Shown: piece after piece, positions 1 through 7,895 of the stretch | Layout of the letters: every line of letters begins with the position of its first letter | How positions within the stretch are numbered: position 1 is the stretch's first letter | NCBI GenBank assembly: GCA_963723235.1 | Contig: CAVRPV010000006.1 | Span: 124,001-188,000, forward strand | DNA length: 64,000 nt | Reading direction: 5' to 3' | DNA from: CAIRTM01 sp963723235 | Lineage (GTDB): Bacteria > Desulfobacterota > WTBG01 > CAIYCZ01 > CAIRTM01 | The notes under the pieces: generated by a model | Told to the model about the DNA's origin: nothing | Seen by the model: only the letters and a program-made list of their open reading frames with translations | Database searches by the model: none | Made by a program: the position numbers and the translations under genes

Positions 1-766
1 CCTGACGCATAAAAAGATCTTCGTTGAACTGATCAGTCATGATCAGGGTCGCACCGGCCGTCAGGATCGGCATAACGGAAATAAAAAGTGCATTAATATG
101 AAAGAGAGGCAGCACCATCAGATGCCGGTCCTGCGGGGTCAACTGCCAGGCATATTGGCCGAACATACCGGCAAATAAAGCGTTGGCATGTGTAAGGACC
201 ACGGCTCTCAACTCGCTGTCAGTACCGGCGGTAACCAGTATAAGAGCGTCATCATCAGCGCTCACCTCACTGTCCGGCAGCCCGGCAGTCGGCACGTCAC
301 CGGCATCAAGCACAACAGCCTTCGGAAACAACTCGGCATTAGGATACCAGCTTGCCGTTCTGGTTACAAAAACACGCGGAATCCGGGTCATCCCCGCGAC
401 CAGCGCGGCATAGCGCGGTTCCGTAATAGCTGCAGCAGCTTCTGTAAAATCCGCGATAACGTTTAGCTCTTTGGTGCCCGCGAGTACATTGATCGGCATG
501 CAGACCGCGCCGATACGCGCCAGGGCAAACCAGGCCGCGATGAACTCAGGACAGTTCATCATCACGAGCATGACACGATCAGCTTTTTTTATGCCGTTGG
601 CATGCAGAATCGCGGCATACTGATTGACCATGGTTTCAAACAGCCGGTACGTGATCGTGGTTTGACGCCCATCGCGGTCTTCAAAAATAATGAATTCCCT
701 GGCAGCGTTTTGTTCGCATTTTTCAGCCAGCAGAGCGCTCAGCGGTTTTTGTCCGATGCAGTCCAT
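1..766 (-). CDS. CaiC-like AMP-binding acyl-CoA ligase, 5' part only
   Basis: This is the N-terminal 255 residues of an ANL-superfamily adenylating enzyme; the rest lies beyond the window edge. Family members activate a carboxylic acid with ATP and pass it to CoA. The start MDCIG and the following layout (NCPEFIAAWFALARIGAVCMP, then a central ATP-loop region, then LPLFHINALF) resemble crotonobetaine/carnitine-CoA ligase CaiC closely enough to place it near that group. The ATP-binding loop reads TAGTDSELRAVVLTH, where the family normally has a Ser/Thr-Gly-rich loop ending in a Lys; here Asp and Arg replace usual residues, so activity is not assured. It lies 12 bp downstream of the UspA gene on the same strand and is probably cotranscribed with it. 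The substrate cannot be told from the sequence. Confidence 0.8.
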   Translation of the reverse strand, partial: MDCIGQKPLSALLAEKCEQNAAREFIIFEDRDGRQTTITYRLFETMVNQYAAILHANGIKKADRVMLVMMNCPEFIAAWFALARIGAVCMPINVLAGTKELNVIADFTEAAAAITEPRYAALVAGMTRIPRVFVTRTASWYPNAELFPKAVVLDAGDVPTAGLPDSEVSADDDALILVTAGTDSELRAVVLTHANALFAGMFGQYAWQLTPQDRHLMVLPLFHINALFISVMPILTAGATLIMTDQFNEDLFMRQ

Positions 767-778
767 TTGGAAACCTCA

Positions 779-1615
779 TTAACGATTAAGCATTATCGGT
801 ATCGTTGTTTCACGTATCATATAGGCGGCTGTTCCTCCAAGAATCAAATCATGCAGACGGCTATGGCCGAACGCGCCCATGACAATCAAATCAAAACCAT
901 GCTGCGCGGCATGCTGCAGGATAACCTTGGGCGCATCGCCGGTCAGGCGGGTCAACGCAACCTTAATGCCATGATGCCCGACATAATCACGCACCTCGGC
1001 CGCCAATGTGTCCGCATGTGCGTCTTCATCGGTTACACAGACAACATGCAACTCGCATGACAGGTCCACGAATGTTTCACAGGCGGTTTTCAGTGCCCGG
1101 GTTGATTCGTTGCTGCCGTCATAGGCGATCAGCACTTTCTTGATATCGCGGTATTCCCGCGGCGCGATTAAAACCGGACGGGGCGATTTCCTGATAACAG
1201 TTTCTGCAGTTGAGCCCAGCAGCCCGGCCGACCATTGTGCATGCTCGCCGCGCTGCGCGATAACAACCAGGTCTACCCGTTTGGCCTCTTCCGCAATCAT
1301 ATTCGGCACAATGCCGCTCAGACGCTTAACCTCGGCCTTAATACCCTGTTCAGCGCAGAGTCCCTTGAAATCCTCAAGTATGCCGTCCGCGCGCTCCTGC
1401 AAAATCTGCTCGAATTTCGGCAGATAGCTCTGAAAAGGCTCAAAGCCCATGGACCCGGAAATATCGCTCATGAGCGGCCCCTCAAGAGCCCGCACATCAA
1501 CAACATTCAAACCGCACACCTCAGCCTGAAACAGCCTGGCGAGGCAGCAGCCGAATTGCGTAGCCACCATGCTGTTGGCCGAACCATCCGTTGCGATGAG
1601 GATACTTTTTATCAT
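779..1615 (-). CDS. Tandem-domain universal stress protein (UspA family)
   Basis: The 278-residue product has two Usp domains in a row, roughly residues 1-145 and 147-278. Each opens with a beta strand followed by an Asp-Gly-Ser turn (ILIATDGSAN and VLIAYDGSNES). The second domain carries the nucleotide-binding pattern GAFGHSRLHDLILGGTA, matching G-x2-G-x9-G-[ST]; the first has a poorer version (GEHAQWSAGLLGSTA). Tandem Usp proteins are cytosolic stress factors that bind ATP in many cases. I chose the ATG at 1615, not the in-frame ATG 11 codons upstream, because a strong AAGGAGG site sits just before it and homologues start with MIKSILIATDGS-like sequence. It precedes the acyl-CoA ligase by 12 bp. 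Confidence 0.9.
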   Translation of the reverse strand: MIKSILIATDGSANSMVATQFGCCLARLFQAEVCGLNVVDVRALEGPLMSDISGSMGFEPFQSYLPKFEQILQERADGILEDFKGLCAEQGIKAEVKRLSGIVPNMIAEEAKRVDLVVIAQRGEHAQWSAGLLGSTAETVIRKSPRPVLIAPREYRDIKKVLIAYDGSNESTRALKTACETFVDLSCELHVVCVTDEDAHADTLAAEVRDYVGHHGIKVALTRLTGDAPKVILQHAAQHGFDLIVMGAFGHSRLHDLILGGTAAYMIRETTIPIMLNR

Positions 1616-1989
1616 GGTGTGCGCCTCCTTATAAGATTTTTTGAACATACATGATTTTTGCAGAAATAGTATACTTTGTAAATATCAAAATACAGCTATA
1701 CCTGCGGGTTCAGAAGAACCACCAATGTAATAATCAGAAAAAAGTAACGGCATCGCAAAAAGACAGCTCAATCGGCCCGTATCTCCACGTCACTCCCCTG
1801 CCTGAAAGACAAAAATATTTTGCTTTGCGCCGGGCAAAGTGCTATCGTGATCACCTTTATGAGGCATTTAAACACCTCAAATAACAGAACTACCATCAAT
1901 AATTCTCCAGGAGCTGACCGGCACCCCCGTTTGCTGTCAGCAATTCCTGTTCCGGAGACAGAACCGCTCAATACCGTGAACATACCCGC
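1616..1989. other. Intergenic region between divergent usp and pcnB
   Basis: The 374 bp here separate two divergently transcribed genes and should hold both promoters. I see an AT-rich stretch around 1650-1700 with TATACT-like hexamers but no convincing -35/-10 pair. A 77-codon ORF on the plus strand (1651-1884) has no recognisable protein features and I do not call it. Confidence 0.5.
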
Positions 1990-3360
1990 ATGTTAACACG
2001 CATAAAAAAATACCTCCGGCTTACCAGGCGCAGAACCGTAATAACCAAGCGGCAGGATCATGCGATTTCGCGCACATTCATTGATCATAACGCGCTGAAA
2101 GTTCTGAACCGGCTCAACCAGGCAGGCTATACCGCCTATCTGGTCGGCGGCGGCGTGCGCGACCTGTTGCTGGGCCGCAAGCCCAAAGACTTTGACGTTT
2201 CAACCGACGCGCATCCGCACCAGATAAAAGAGCTGTTTCGCAACTGCATGCTGATCGGCCGCAGGTTTCGACTTGCCCATATCAGGTTCAGCAATACCAT
2301 TATCGAAACCAGCACCTTCAGATGTCCGGGCTCGCATGACCCTGATGCTGAAGCAGACACGCACGGCAGGCACGCAAAGCACAAACGCACCAACACCTTC
2401 GGCACACCCGAAGAAGACGCCCAGATGCGTGATTTCACGATTAACGGGCTGTTCTACGATATCAAAAACTTTACGGTAATTGATCATGTCGGTGGCCAGA
2501 AAGACCTGGAGCGCAGACTCATCCGCTGCATTGGCAATCCGCGCCTGAGATTCCCCGAAGACCCTGTGCGCATGCTGCGGGCAGTGAGATTTGCCGCACG
2601 TCTCGGATTCAGCATTGAAAAGAAGACTTTCCGCGCTATTGTTAAACACCGCGCCGAACTGCACAACGCTGCGCCCCCGCGCCTGATAGAGGAAATTTAT
2701 CGATTTTTTGGATTTGGCACAGGGCAGGCAGCCTTCCGCCTGCTGGTGGAAACAAAAATTCTACCCATACTGCTGCCCGCGCTTGATGCCCATCTCCGTC
2801 ATGCACCCGCCTCAAGCCCGAGCCTGTGGAAATACCTTGAAGCCTTTGACGGCATGCAGCCACATGCCGATGTGCAGCGTGAAACTGCAATTCTGGCCGC
2901 ACTGGCATATCCCCTGTTTGAAACGCGCCTGCAGCAGACCGCAGACCGGGAACAGAGCGTACAGTATCAGGAACTGGCCCGGAACGTTCTGCAGGACCTT
3001 TTGGGAAACCTGCCCGTACCTCGCAGGGTCGTTGACAGCCTGGCGCGCGCGTTTGACGCCCAGCGCCGTTTTGAAAACCCCAAGGGACGTTTTTCAAAAA
3101 AACGCTTTGTGCTGCAGAGCTCCTTTGCGGAAACTCTTTTTGTCCGTGAAATCGTTTTGCGGGCCCACGGGAAAGACACCGGCGAGCTCAGCAAATGGAT
3201 CAGCCTCAGGCAACAGTTTCTGAAAGACGATGCGGAAAGCGGTGCACACGAACCCGTTGATATGCCCCCAGCCACACAGCCTGCCTCTAAAAAGCGACGC
3301 CGCCGTCGGCGCAGAAAACCATCCGGCGCGGACGCTGCACCCCGAACAACCGACGCTTGA
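1990..3360 (+). CDS. pcnB: Poly(A) polymerase I / CCA-adding enzyme family
   Basis: This is a class II nucleotidyltransferase of the PcnB type, which adds poly(A) tails to RNA 3' ends and so promotes degradation; the family also includes CCA-adding enzymes. The head domain has the signature VGGGVRDLLLGRKPKDFDV, ending in the catalytic Asp-x-Asp pair, followed by LFRNCMLIGRRFRLAH and RDFTINGLFYD. The neck has PEDPVRMLRAVRFAARLGF. An N-terminal ISRTFIDHNALKVLNRLNQAGY segment and the very basic tail (a run of Lys/Arg near residue 440) are typical of PcnB, not of CCA enzymes. The length of 456 residues fits. No good ribosome site precedes the ATG, so the start is less certain than the identity. 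A hairpin repeat begins 30 bp after its stop. Confidence 0.88.
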   Translation: MLTRIKKYLRLTRRRTVITKRQDHAISRTFIDHNALKVLNRLNQAGYTAYLVGGGVRDLLLGRKPKDFDVSTDAHPHQIKELFRNCMLIGRRFRLAHIRFSNTIIETSTFRCPGSHDPDAEADTHGRHAKHKRTNTFGTPEEDAQMRDFTINGLFYDIKNFTVIDHVGGQKDLERRLIRCIGNPRLRFPEDPVRMLRAVRFAARLGFSIEKKTFRAIVKHRAELHNAAPPRLIEEIYRFFGFGTGQAAFRLLVETKILPILLPALDAHLRHAPASSPSLWKYLEAFDGMQPHADVQRETAILAALAYPLFETRLQQTADREQSVQYQELARNVLQDLLGNLPVPRRVVDSLARAFDAQRRFENPKGRFSKKRFVLQSSFAETLFVREIVLRAHGKDTGELSKWISLRQQFLKDDAESGAHEPVDMPPATQPASKKRRRRRRRKPSGADAAPRTTDA

Positions 3361-3390
3361 AACACAAAGCCGATACAAAAGATTCTTCTG

Positions 3391-3517
3391 AAGGCTGTTG
3401 AAAAATGGTCAGATGTAAGGCGCGTAACATCATGAGAAATGAGGCGTACTTTTCCGTACGCCGCAGTGCCGAATGATGATCATGCAACGCAGCAGATGGC
3501 TGTTTTTCAACAGCCTT
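3391..3517 (+). repeat. Hairpin repeat element, copy A (127 bp)
   Basis: The element is bounded by a perfect 15-bp inverted repeat (AAGGCTGTTGAAAAA at 3391-3405 and its complement at 3503-3517). At its centre is a second perfect hairpin, GGCGTAC-TTTTCC-GTACGCC. Copies B (4358), C (5113) and D (55095) share the layout. The right-hand terminal repeat supplies the last codons and the TGA stop of trmJ, which is read on the opposite strand. No target-site duplication is visible. Confidence 0.92.
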
Positions 3518-4247
3518 CTCGGCGGGTCGTGTCAACGTACCACTGCAGCTGCCGCACAATACCCCGAAGCAGTCGCACATCCTTTGCCGTCAGTCCGGCA
3601 CGCGTCAACAGGCGCTTTATTTTACCGAGCGCGATATCAGGGTTGTGCGGATTTAAAAAGCCGATATCAACTAAAAGCGTGCGCAGGTGATCATACATTT
3701 CCTGCTGCTGGCCTGATGGTGCAAGCCTGTCCCCGTCTGCAGCCGGGCCCTGTGACTCGGCCCTGCAAAACAGCTCATAGGCAATAATCATAACCGCCTG
3801 GGCGATATTGAGCGACATCATCTCAGGTGAGGCCGGGATGCTGACAGCATCATCGCACAGCTCAAGCTCATCATTGGTCAACCCGCTGTCCTCGCGCCCG
3901 AACACAATCGCGACCCGGTTGGCAGGCACCAGGCTCAATACTTTTTCAGCCATCTGCGCGGGCGTGAGCAGTGTGCGGAAACGCCGGTCGCGGGCCGTAG
4001 TGCCGATCACATACTGGGCGTCGGCAACTGCTTCGCGAAGAGTCGGGTACATGCGGGCATTGCCAAGAACATCTCCGGCATGCGTGGCCATCCAGCGGGC
4101 CTGCTCGTCCAGCTCGCATTGCGCGCCAGCCAGCTTCAGATGCGCAAGCCCCATATTTTTCATGGCACGCGCGACCGAGCCGACATTGCCGCTTTGCAAT
4201 GTGCCGACCAAAATGATTTCAACGCTGTTCAGCTGTTCGTTTGGCAT
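3507..4247 (-). CDS. trmJ: tRNA (cytidine/uridine-32-2'-O)-methyltransferase
   Basis: This SPOUT-fold RNA methyltransferase transfers a methyl group from S-adenosylmethionine to the ribose 2'-OH, in TrmJ at tRNA position 32. All three family motifs are visible: motif 1 NVGSVARAMKNMG with the catalytic Arg, motif 2 VFGREDSGLTNDEL, and motif 3 SLNIAQAVMIIAYEL that forms the knot and SAM pocket. The 246-residue length matches TrmJ, including the C-terminal helical extension after the SPOUT domain. TrmH-family cousins are the main alternative, but the early NVGSVARAMKNMG and overall spacing favour TrmJ. Its last codons and stop are encoded within the inverted repeat of hairpin element A. Confidence 0.88.
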   Translation of the reverse strand: MPNEQLNSVEIILVGTLQSGNVGSVARAMKNMGLAHLKLAGAQCELDEQARWMATHAGDVLGNARMYPTLREAVADAQYVIGTTARDRRFRTLLTPAQMAEKVLSLVPANRVAIVFGREDSGLTNDELELCDDAVSIPASPEMMSLNIAQAVMIIAYELFCRAESQGPAADGDRLAPSGQQQEMYDHLRTLLVDIGFLNPHNPDIALGKIKRLLTRAGLTAKDVRLLRGIVRQLQWYVDTTRREGC

Positions 4248-4269
4248 GAGGAAAATAATTGAAGCATAT

Positions 4270-4302
4270 GCTTAACGTTGCTTTGAGCAGGCAACGTTAA
4301 GC
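4270..4302 (-). promoter_or_regulatory. Perfect 12-bp inverted repeat upstream of trmJ
   Basis: GCTTAACGTTGC (4270-4281) and its exact complement (4291-4302) flank a 9-base loop. The structure lies 23 bp upstream of the trmJ start and would fold in the 5' leader of its transcript; there is no T-run on either side, so it does not look like an intrinsic terminator. A short palindrome AAGCATATGCTT at 4262-4273 overlaps its edge. The function is unknown; a protein-binding site or leader structure is possible. Confidence 0.6.
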
Positions 4303-4357
4303 CATAGGGTGCGCCACGCGCACTTATTACCAGGTTGTTAAAAATTTTTTATTATAA

Positions 4358-4480
4358 AGTCTGTTCAAAAATGTACAGATGCAAGGCGCGCGATGTCATG
4401 AGAAATGAGGCGTACTTTTTTGTACGCCGCAAAGACGAATGATGAGCGCAACGCCGCAGATGTGCGTTTTTCAACGGACT
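4358..4480 (+). repeat. Hairpin repeat element, copy B (123 bp)
   Basis: The left end AGTCTGTTCAAAAA pairs with the right end TTTTTCAACGGACT, with one mismatch and one G-T pair. The AGT/ACT ends replace the AGG/CCT ends of the other copies on both sides, so pairing is kept. The central hairpin GGCGTAC-TTTTTT-GTACGCC is intact. It ends 11 bp from the stop codon of the MOSC gene, in the same orientation as copies A, C and D. Confidence 0.9.
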
Positions 4481-4491
4481 GTTGCCAGCCT

Positions 4492-4956
4492 TCAGCCGTC
4501 GATAACCGTGATCGCATCACCAACCTTGACGCTGCCGCCCGCAAGCACCCTGGCAAAGATGCCCTCCGTTGGCATCACGCAGGTGCCGGCCTGATGATAA
4601 ATAGCGCAGGGAGCATGGCACTCTTTGCCGTGCTGCGTAATTTCAAGCAGCGCGCTGTCACCCAACCTGACTTTTGTTCCCAGGGGCAGGCCCAACAGAT
4701 CAACTCCGGTCGTGGTTATGTTTTCGGCAAAATCGCCGGCGTGCACGTCAAGTCCCATGTCCTGCATTTTTTGTATGCTTTCCTGCGCAAGAAAGCTCAC
4801 CTGACGATGGGTCTCGGCCTTGGCATGGGCGTCATGTTCAATACCAAAGCCCTCAATCAGAAAGCCCTCACCCACGTTTTTTTTGCGCATGCCGGTTTTT
4901 TCACTGATGCATACCGCTGTGATATGTCCTGCAATCCGTTCTGCTGCCATACTCAT
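4492..4956 (-). CDS. MOSC domain protein
   Basis: The 154-residue product is a stand-alone MOSC domain, the fold found at the C-terminus of molybdenum cofactor sulfurases and in YiiM-like proteins that handle metal-sulfur or hydroxylated substrates. The characteristic region with a conserved Cys is present as TQHGKECHAPCAIYHQAG, followed by PTEGIFARVLAGGSVKVGD, where the Gly-Ile-Phe-x-Arg-Val stretch is also conserved. Single-domain versions are often near molybdopterin genes, but none are seen here. A GGAG site a few bases before the first ATG supports the start. The precise substrate is not known. Confidence 0.85.
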   Translation of the reverse strand: MSMAAERIAGHITAVCISEKTGMRKKNVGEGFLIEGFGIEHDAHAKAETHRQVSFLAQESIQKMQDMGLDVHAGDFAENITTTGVDLLGLPLGTKVRLGDSALLEITQHGKECHAPCAIYHQAGTCVMPTEGIFARVLAGGSVKVGDAITVIDG

Positions 4957-5112
4957 TATCTCCAGTCCGCACCGTAAAAAATATTTCCCTGTACCTTGCT
5001 ATAATCTGCCGACCAATGAAATCTATTGTACCGCACTGAGAATATAATGTCGAGATCAACATTACAAGCACCATTTGTCCAAACCAAACAAATTGTACAA
5101 AGTGGCTTATTC

Positions 5113-5236
5113 AAGGCTGGTCAAAAATGCTTAGGTGCAAGGCACGCGCCTTCATGAGGAGTGAGGCGTACTCTTCCGTACGCCGCAAGACGAATGATAA
5201 GCGTAACACAGCAAATGGACATTTTTCACCAGCCTT
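5113..5236 (+). repeat. Hairpin repeat element, copy C (124 bp)
   Basis: The ends are AAGGCTGGTCAAAAATG and CATTTTTCACCAGCCTT, pairing except for one central C-C position. Compared with copies A and D, a T-to-G change on the left is matched by A-to-C on the right, which preserves the stem. The central hairpin is GGCGTAC-TCTTCC-GTACGCC. The element begins immediately after the TAA stop of the batE-like gene, read on the minus strand. Confidence 0.9.
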
Positions 5237-6016
5237 TTACTGTACCTTTGCGATTGATCCGGCCTGCACCCATCCTTTCTTGCCGTCACACAGGCCGATG
5301 CGCACGCACCCGTCGCGTTCTTCTTCCCAGACAAATTCAGCAGCTTCATGCAGCTTAAACAGTACCGTATCATTAAGACTGGTTCCGGAACGCACCTGTA
5401 TCTCCGGTGCCACAACAACACCGCGCGGCGCAAACACCACGGTATAGTGTTTAACAGCAGCGCTGGCCCCGAATATGACAGTCAAAAAAAGAACAAGAGT
5501 GAGCCCGATAATAAGGCCCTCGCGCCGGTAAAAAAACCGCACGAGCAACAGAATCCAGAACAGAGTGTTACATGCAATCGCTGTCCAGATAATCTCAGTC
5601 GCGCTCATGCGGGTATACCAAAAGCAGACATCACGCAGCGTGGCGGCATACCCCCGGCACTCAATGCTGTCATGCGCCTGCGTAAGGGCATACTGAATAT
5701 TGGAACGCAGATCATCATTGCGCGGCATGCGCAGTTCAGCCCTGCGATAATTCAAAAGAGCCCGGCCAGGCTGACCCGCGCGCATATACGCGTTTCCAAG
5801 ATTATAATACAGCCTGCCGTTGCTGATTCCGGCGGCAGCGATGTGCTCATACTGCGTCACAGCCTCGTCGTAACTGCCATCGTTGTATGCCCGGGAGGCC
5901 TGCAGCAGCAGCTCGGATATGTCATCATCGCCGGCTGCAAAGCCCTGCGCTGCAAACAATAACAGCGCCAACGCCGCACAGCTTACACAGCTGATTTTCT
6001 TTATCGCACACACCAT
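5237..6016 (-). CDS. BatE-like TPR and SH3 membrane protein
   Basis: The 259-residue product starts with a signal sequence (residues about 5-28), then TPR repeats (residues about 30-110, including GRLYYNLGNAYMRAGQPGRALLNYRRAE). Two transmembrane helices follow (about 142-162 and 167-190), and a C-terminal SH3-like domain (about 200-257, PEIQVRSGTSLNDTVLFKLHE to GKKGWVQAGSIAKV). This is the usual build of BatE proteins from the Bacteroides-aerotolerance (Bat) clusters, which are linked to envelope stress. It is 2 bp from batD and certainly in the same operon. Repeat element C begins directly after its TAA. Confidence 0.8.
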   Translation of the reverse strand: MVCAIKKISCVSCAALALLLFAAQGFAAGDDDISELLLQASRAYNDGSYDEAVTQYEHIAAAGISNGRLYYNLGNAYMRAGQPGRALLNYRRAELRMPRNDDLRSNIQYALTQAHDSIECRGYAATLRDVCFWYTRMSATEIIWTAIACNTLFWILLLVRFFYRREGLIIGLTLVLFLTVIFGASAAVKHYTVVFAPRGVVVAPEIQVRSGTSLNDTVLFKLHEAAEFVWEEERDGCVRIGLCDGKKGWVQAGSIAKVQ

Positions 6017-6018
6017 CG

Positions 6019-7821
6019 CTACCGGCTCCTGCGCAGCTCCCGCGCCACCTGCGTTAATTCCTTTAAAAGTTCCTGTCGGGCGGATGCGTCATTAACAGCG
6101 ATACCGTAGCGCCCGGCATCGCATTGTTCAAGCACGCGCGTGATTCTTGCAACAAGCTGCTCGTGGACTCCGGCTGCGTTTAAAAGCGCCGTGATTTCAG
6201 CCGGTGTCAGAGCGCTGCCCGTAACCCCGAGCCTGTCACCGATAAACTCACGCAGGGCACGCGCCGCCTCACCACAGAAATCACTCCTGCTGTCACTGAT
6301 CGCAGCGCGCAGCGCGGGCATGTTTTTCGCAAAGCGTGGCCAGGCCGAGCGCGCACGAACGCGCACACTGTCGAACTGCCGGCGAACCCGCGCACTGTAA
6401 ATACCAACAAACAAACCATACAGACAGACAGGTGCAAGCAGCAGAAGGCAATGCATGACTGTCAGGCGCGGATCGCGTGCGCTCTCAAGAACGTCAATGC
6501 CGGTATAGATCGGCAGGATGTCCTCACCCAGGACCTTGACATCCTCTTTAGGAGCGGCACTCCTGGCGGGCACTGTCGACTGCAGCTTTTCGGACTGCCG
6601 GGCAGGCAGTACTGTGAGCGTAAATGGACCGGCCCGGGCTGTTGTGTATTTTTTTTCAATTGGATTGAAGTAGGCAACCTCTACGGCCGGTATTGTCAGC
6701 CCGTTCTGCTCCATCGGAACAATCGCTTTTTTAACAATCAGCGTGCCGCCTGCCCGCTCCGTTGACTGATCGGGTTCAAACACCGGCTTGTCATCATAGA
6801 TTTTTACATTCGGCAGCGGCGGCACATCAATTGTTTGCATACCACGCATGGTACCGTTCCCGTGCAGACGCAGCGTCAAGGTGGCTGAATCGCCCGCAGG
6901 CACCGACGTTTCACTCAGGCTGCCGCTCAGCTCAAACTCACCGACAAGCTGCGTAAATCCATCCGGCCGCCCCTGTGCCGGCAGCTGATGCACCATAACG
7001 GTCAGCGGTTCCGTGCGCAGGGTTTTACGCTCTGTGCGGGCTCCAAAGCCAAAAAATGAATCATCGAAAAACGGGTCATTAAACCTGCCACGCCTGCTGC
7101 GCTCCCTGAGTACCACCTCACAATCAAGCGTGGAACCATCAATTGTAAGCACCCCGGATTTAACCGGAAACAAAGCCCAGCGCAACTCGGTCACTGAGTA
7201 CGTCTGACCGTTGATCTCACGCCGGTATTCCCGCTCCTTGCCCAGGCTCTCGCTCACAAATCCCTCAAAATCAGGCGCCCCGCTCAACTGGGCTTTCCCG
7301 ACCTGAACGCGGCTGTAAAATTTAAAGCTGTAGATAAGCTGTTGATGCACATAGGGGTTTTGATTGTCAACCTCAGCCGTAACGAATACCACCCGGCCTG
7401 CATCTGTGTCAGTGTCAGTGCCTGTGGTGCCGGCTGAATGTTTCGAGATGGTAAGCGTAATCGTATCACTGGCATAGGCTGTCTTTTTGTGGAGGACAGT
7501 AAAGGGGCCTATCGTAAATGTGCCGGGCTTGAGCGGCTGAAGAAGATAGCTGTATTCATAACTGGAGCTCATCTGTCCGTTCACAATACGCACCTGAGAA
7601 GAGCTGCCGCGCGACGTTACTTTGAAATCATCCAGTCCGGCAAGAGAGGGTTCCGTGCGCGTGCCCTCTACTGAAACGCTGAGCTGAATGTAATCCTCAA
7701 GAGTTGCGGATGTTGTATCAACCGAGGCAGAGACAGAGACATCTGCGGCACAGACCTGCAAAGGCAATACGCCGCAGAGCACTAGAACAATAAAAAGGTA
7801 TGTGCAACCGGATCGTTTCAT
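6019..7821 (-). CDS. BatD-like membrane protein (oxygen-tolerance family)
   Basis: The product (600 residues from the ATG at 7821) has a signal peptide ending near VCAADVS. A long extracytoplasmic part of repeated Ig-like beta domains follows, starting VSASVDTTSATLEDYIQLSV and including the conserved segment SSYEYSYLLQPLKPGTFTIGPF, and there is one transmembrane helix around residue 450 (LLLLAPVCLYGLFVGIYSA). The cytoplasmic tail is helical. This is the BatD layout. I prefer the ATG at 7821 over one six codons upstream, because the signal sequence starts there and the upstream ATG has no ribosome site. It sits between batC (75 bp upstream) and batE. The family's biochemical role is not established. 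Confidence 0.82.
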   Translation of the reverse strand: MKRSGCTYLFIVLVLCGVLPLQVCAADVSVSASVDTTSATLEDYIQLSVSVEGTRTEPSLAGLDDFKVTSRGSSSQVRIVNGQMSSSYEYSYLLQPLKPGTFTIGPFTVLHKKTAYASDTITLTISKHSAGTTGTDTDTDAGRVVFVTAEVDNQNPYVHQQLIYSFKFYSRVQVGKAQLSGAPDFEGFVSESLGKEREYRREINGQTYSVTELRWALFPVKSGVLTIDGSTLDCEVVLRERSRRGRFNDPFFDDSFFGFGARTERKTLRTEPLTVMVHQLPAQGRPDGFTQLVGEFELSGSLSETSVPAGDSATLTLRLHGNGTMRGMQTIDVPPLPNVKIYDDKPVFEPDQSTERAGGTLIVKKAIVPMEQNGLTIPAVEVAYFNPIEKKYTTARAGPFTLTVLPARQSEKLQSTVPARSAAPKEDVKVLGEDILPIYTGIDVLESARDPRLTVMHCLLLLAPVCLYGLFVGIYSARVRRQFDSVRVRARSAWPRFAKNMPALRAAISDSRSDFCGEAARALREFIGDRLGVTGSALTPAEITALLNAAGVHEQLVARITRVLEQCDAGRYGIAVNDASARQELLKELTQVARELRRSR

Positions 7822-7895
7822 GCTTTCTTCAAGGTTCATCGAAGGAGAGTGATTTATTGATTAATCAACGTTAAACATTAAATGCTCTATTAAAT

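Noticed and set aside
1651..1884. 77-codon plus-strand ORF between usp and pcnB
   Set aside because: It has no recognisable domain, poor composition and no ribosome site, and it sits in the promoter region of two divergent genes.
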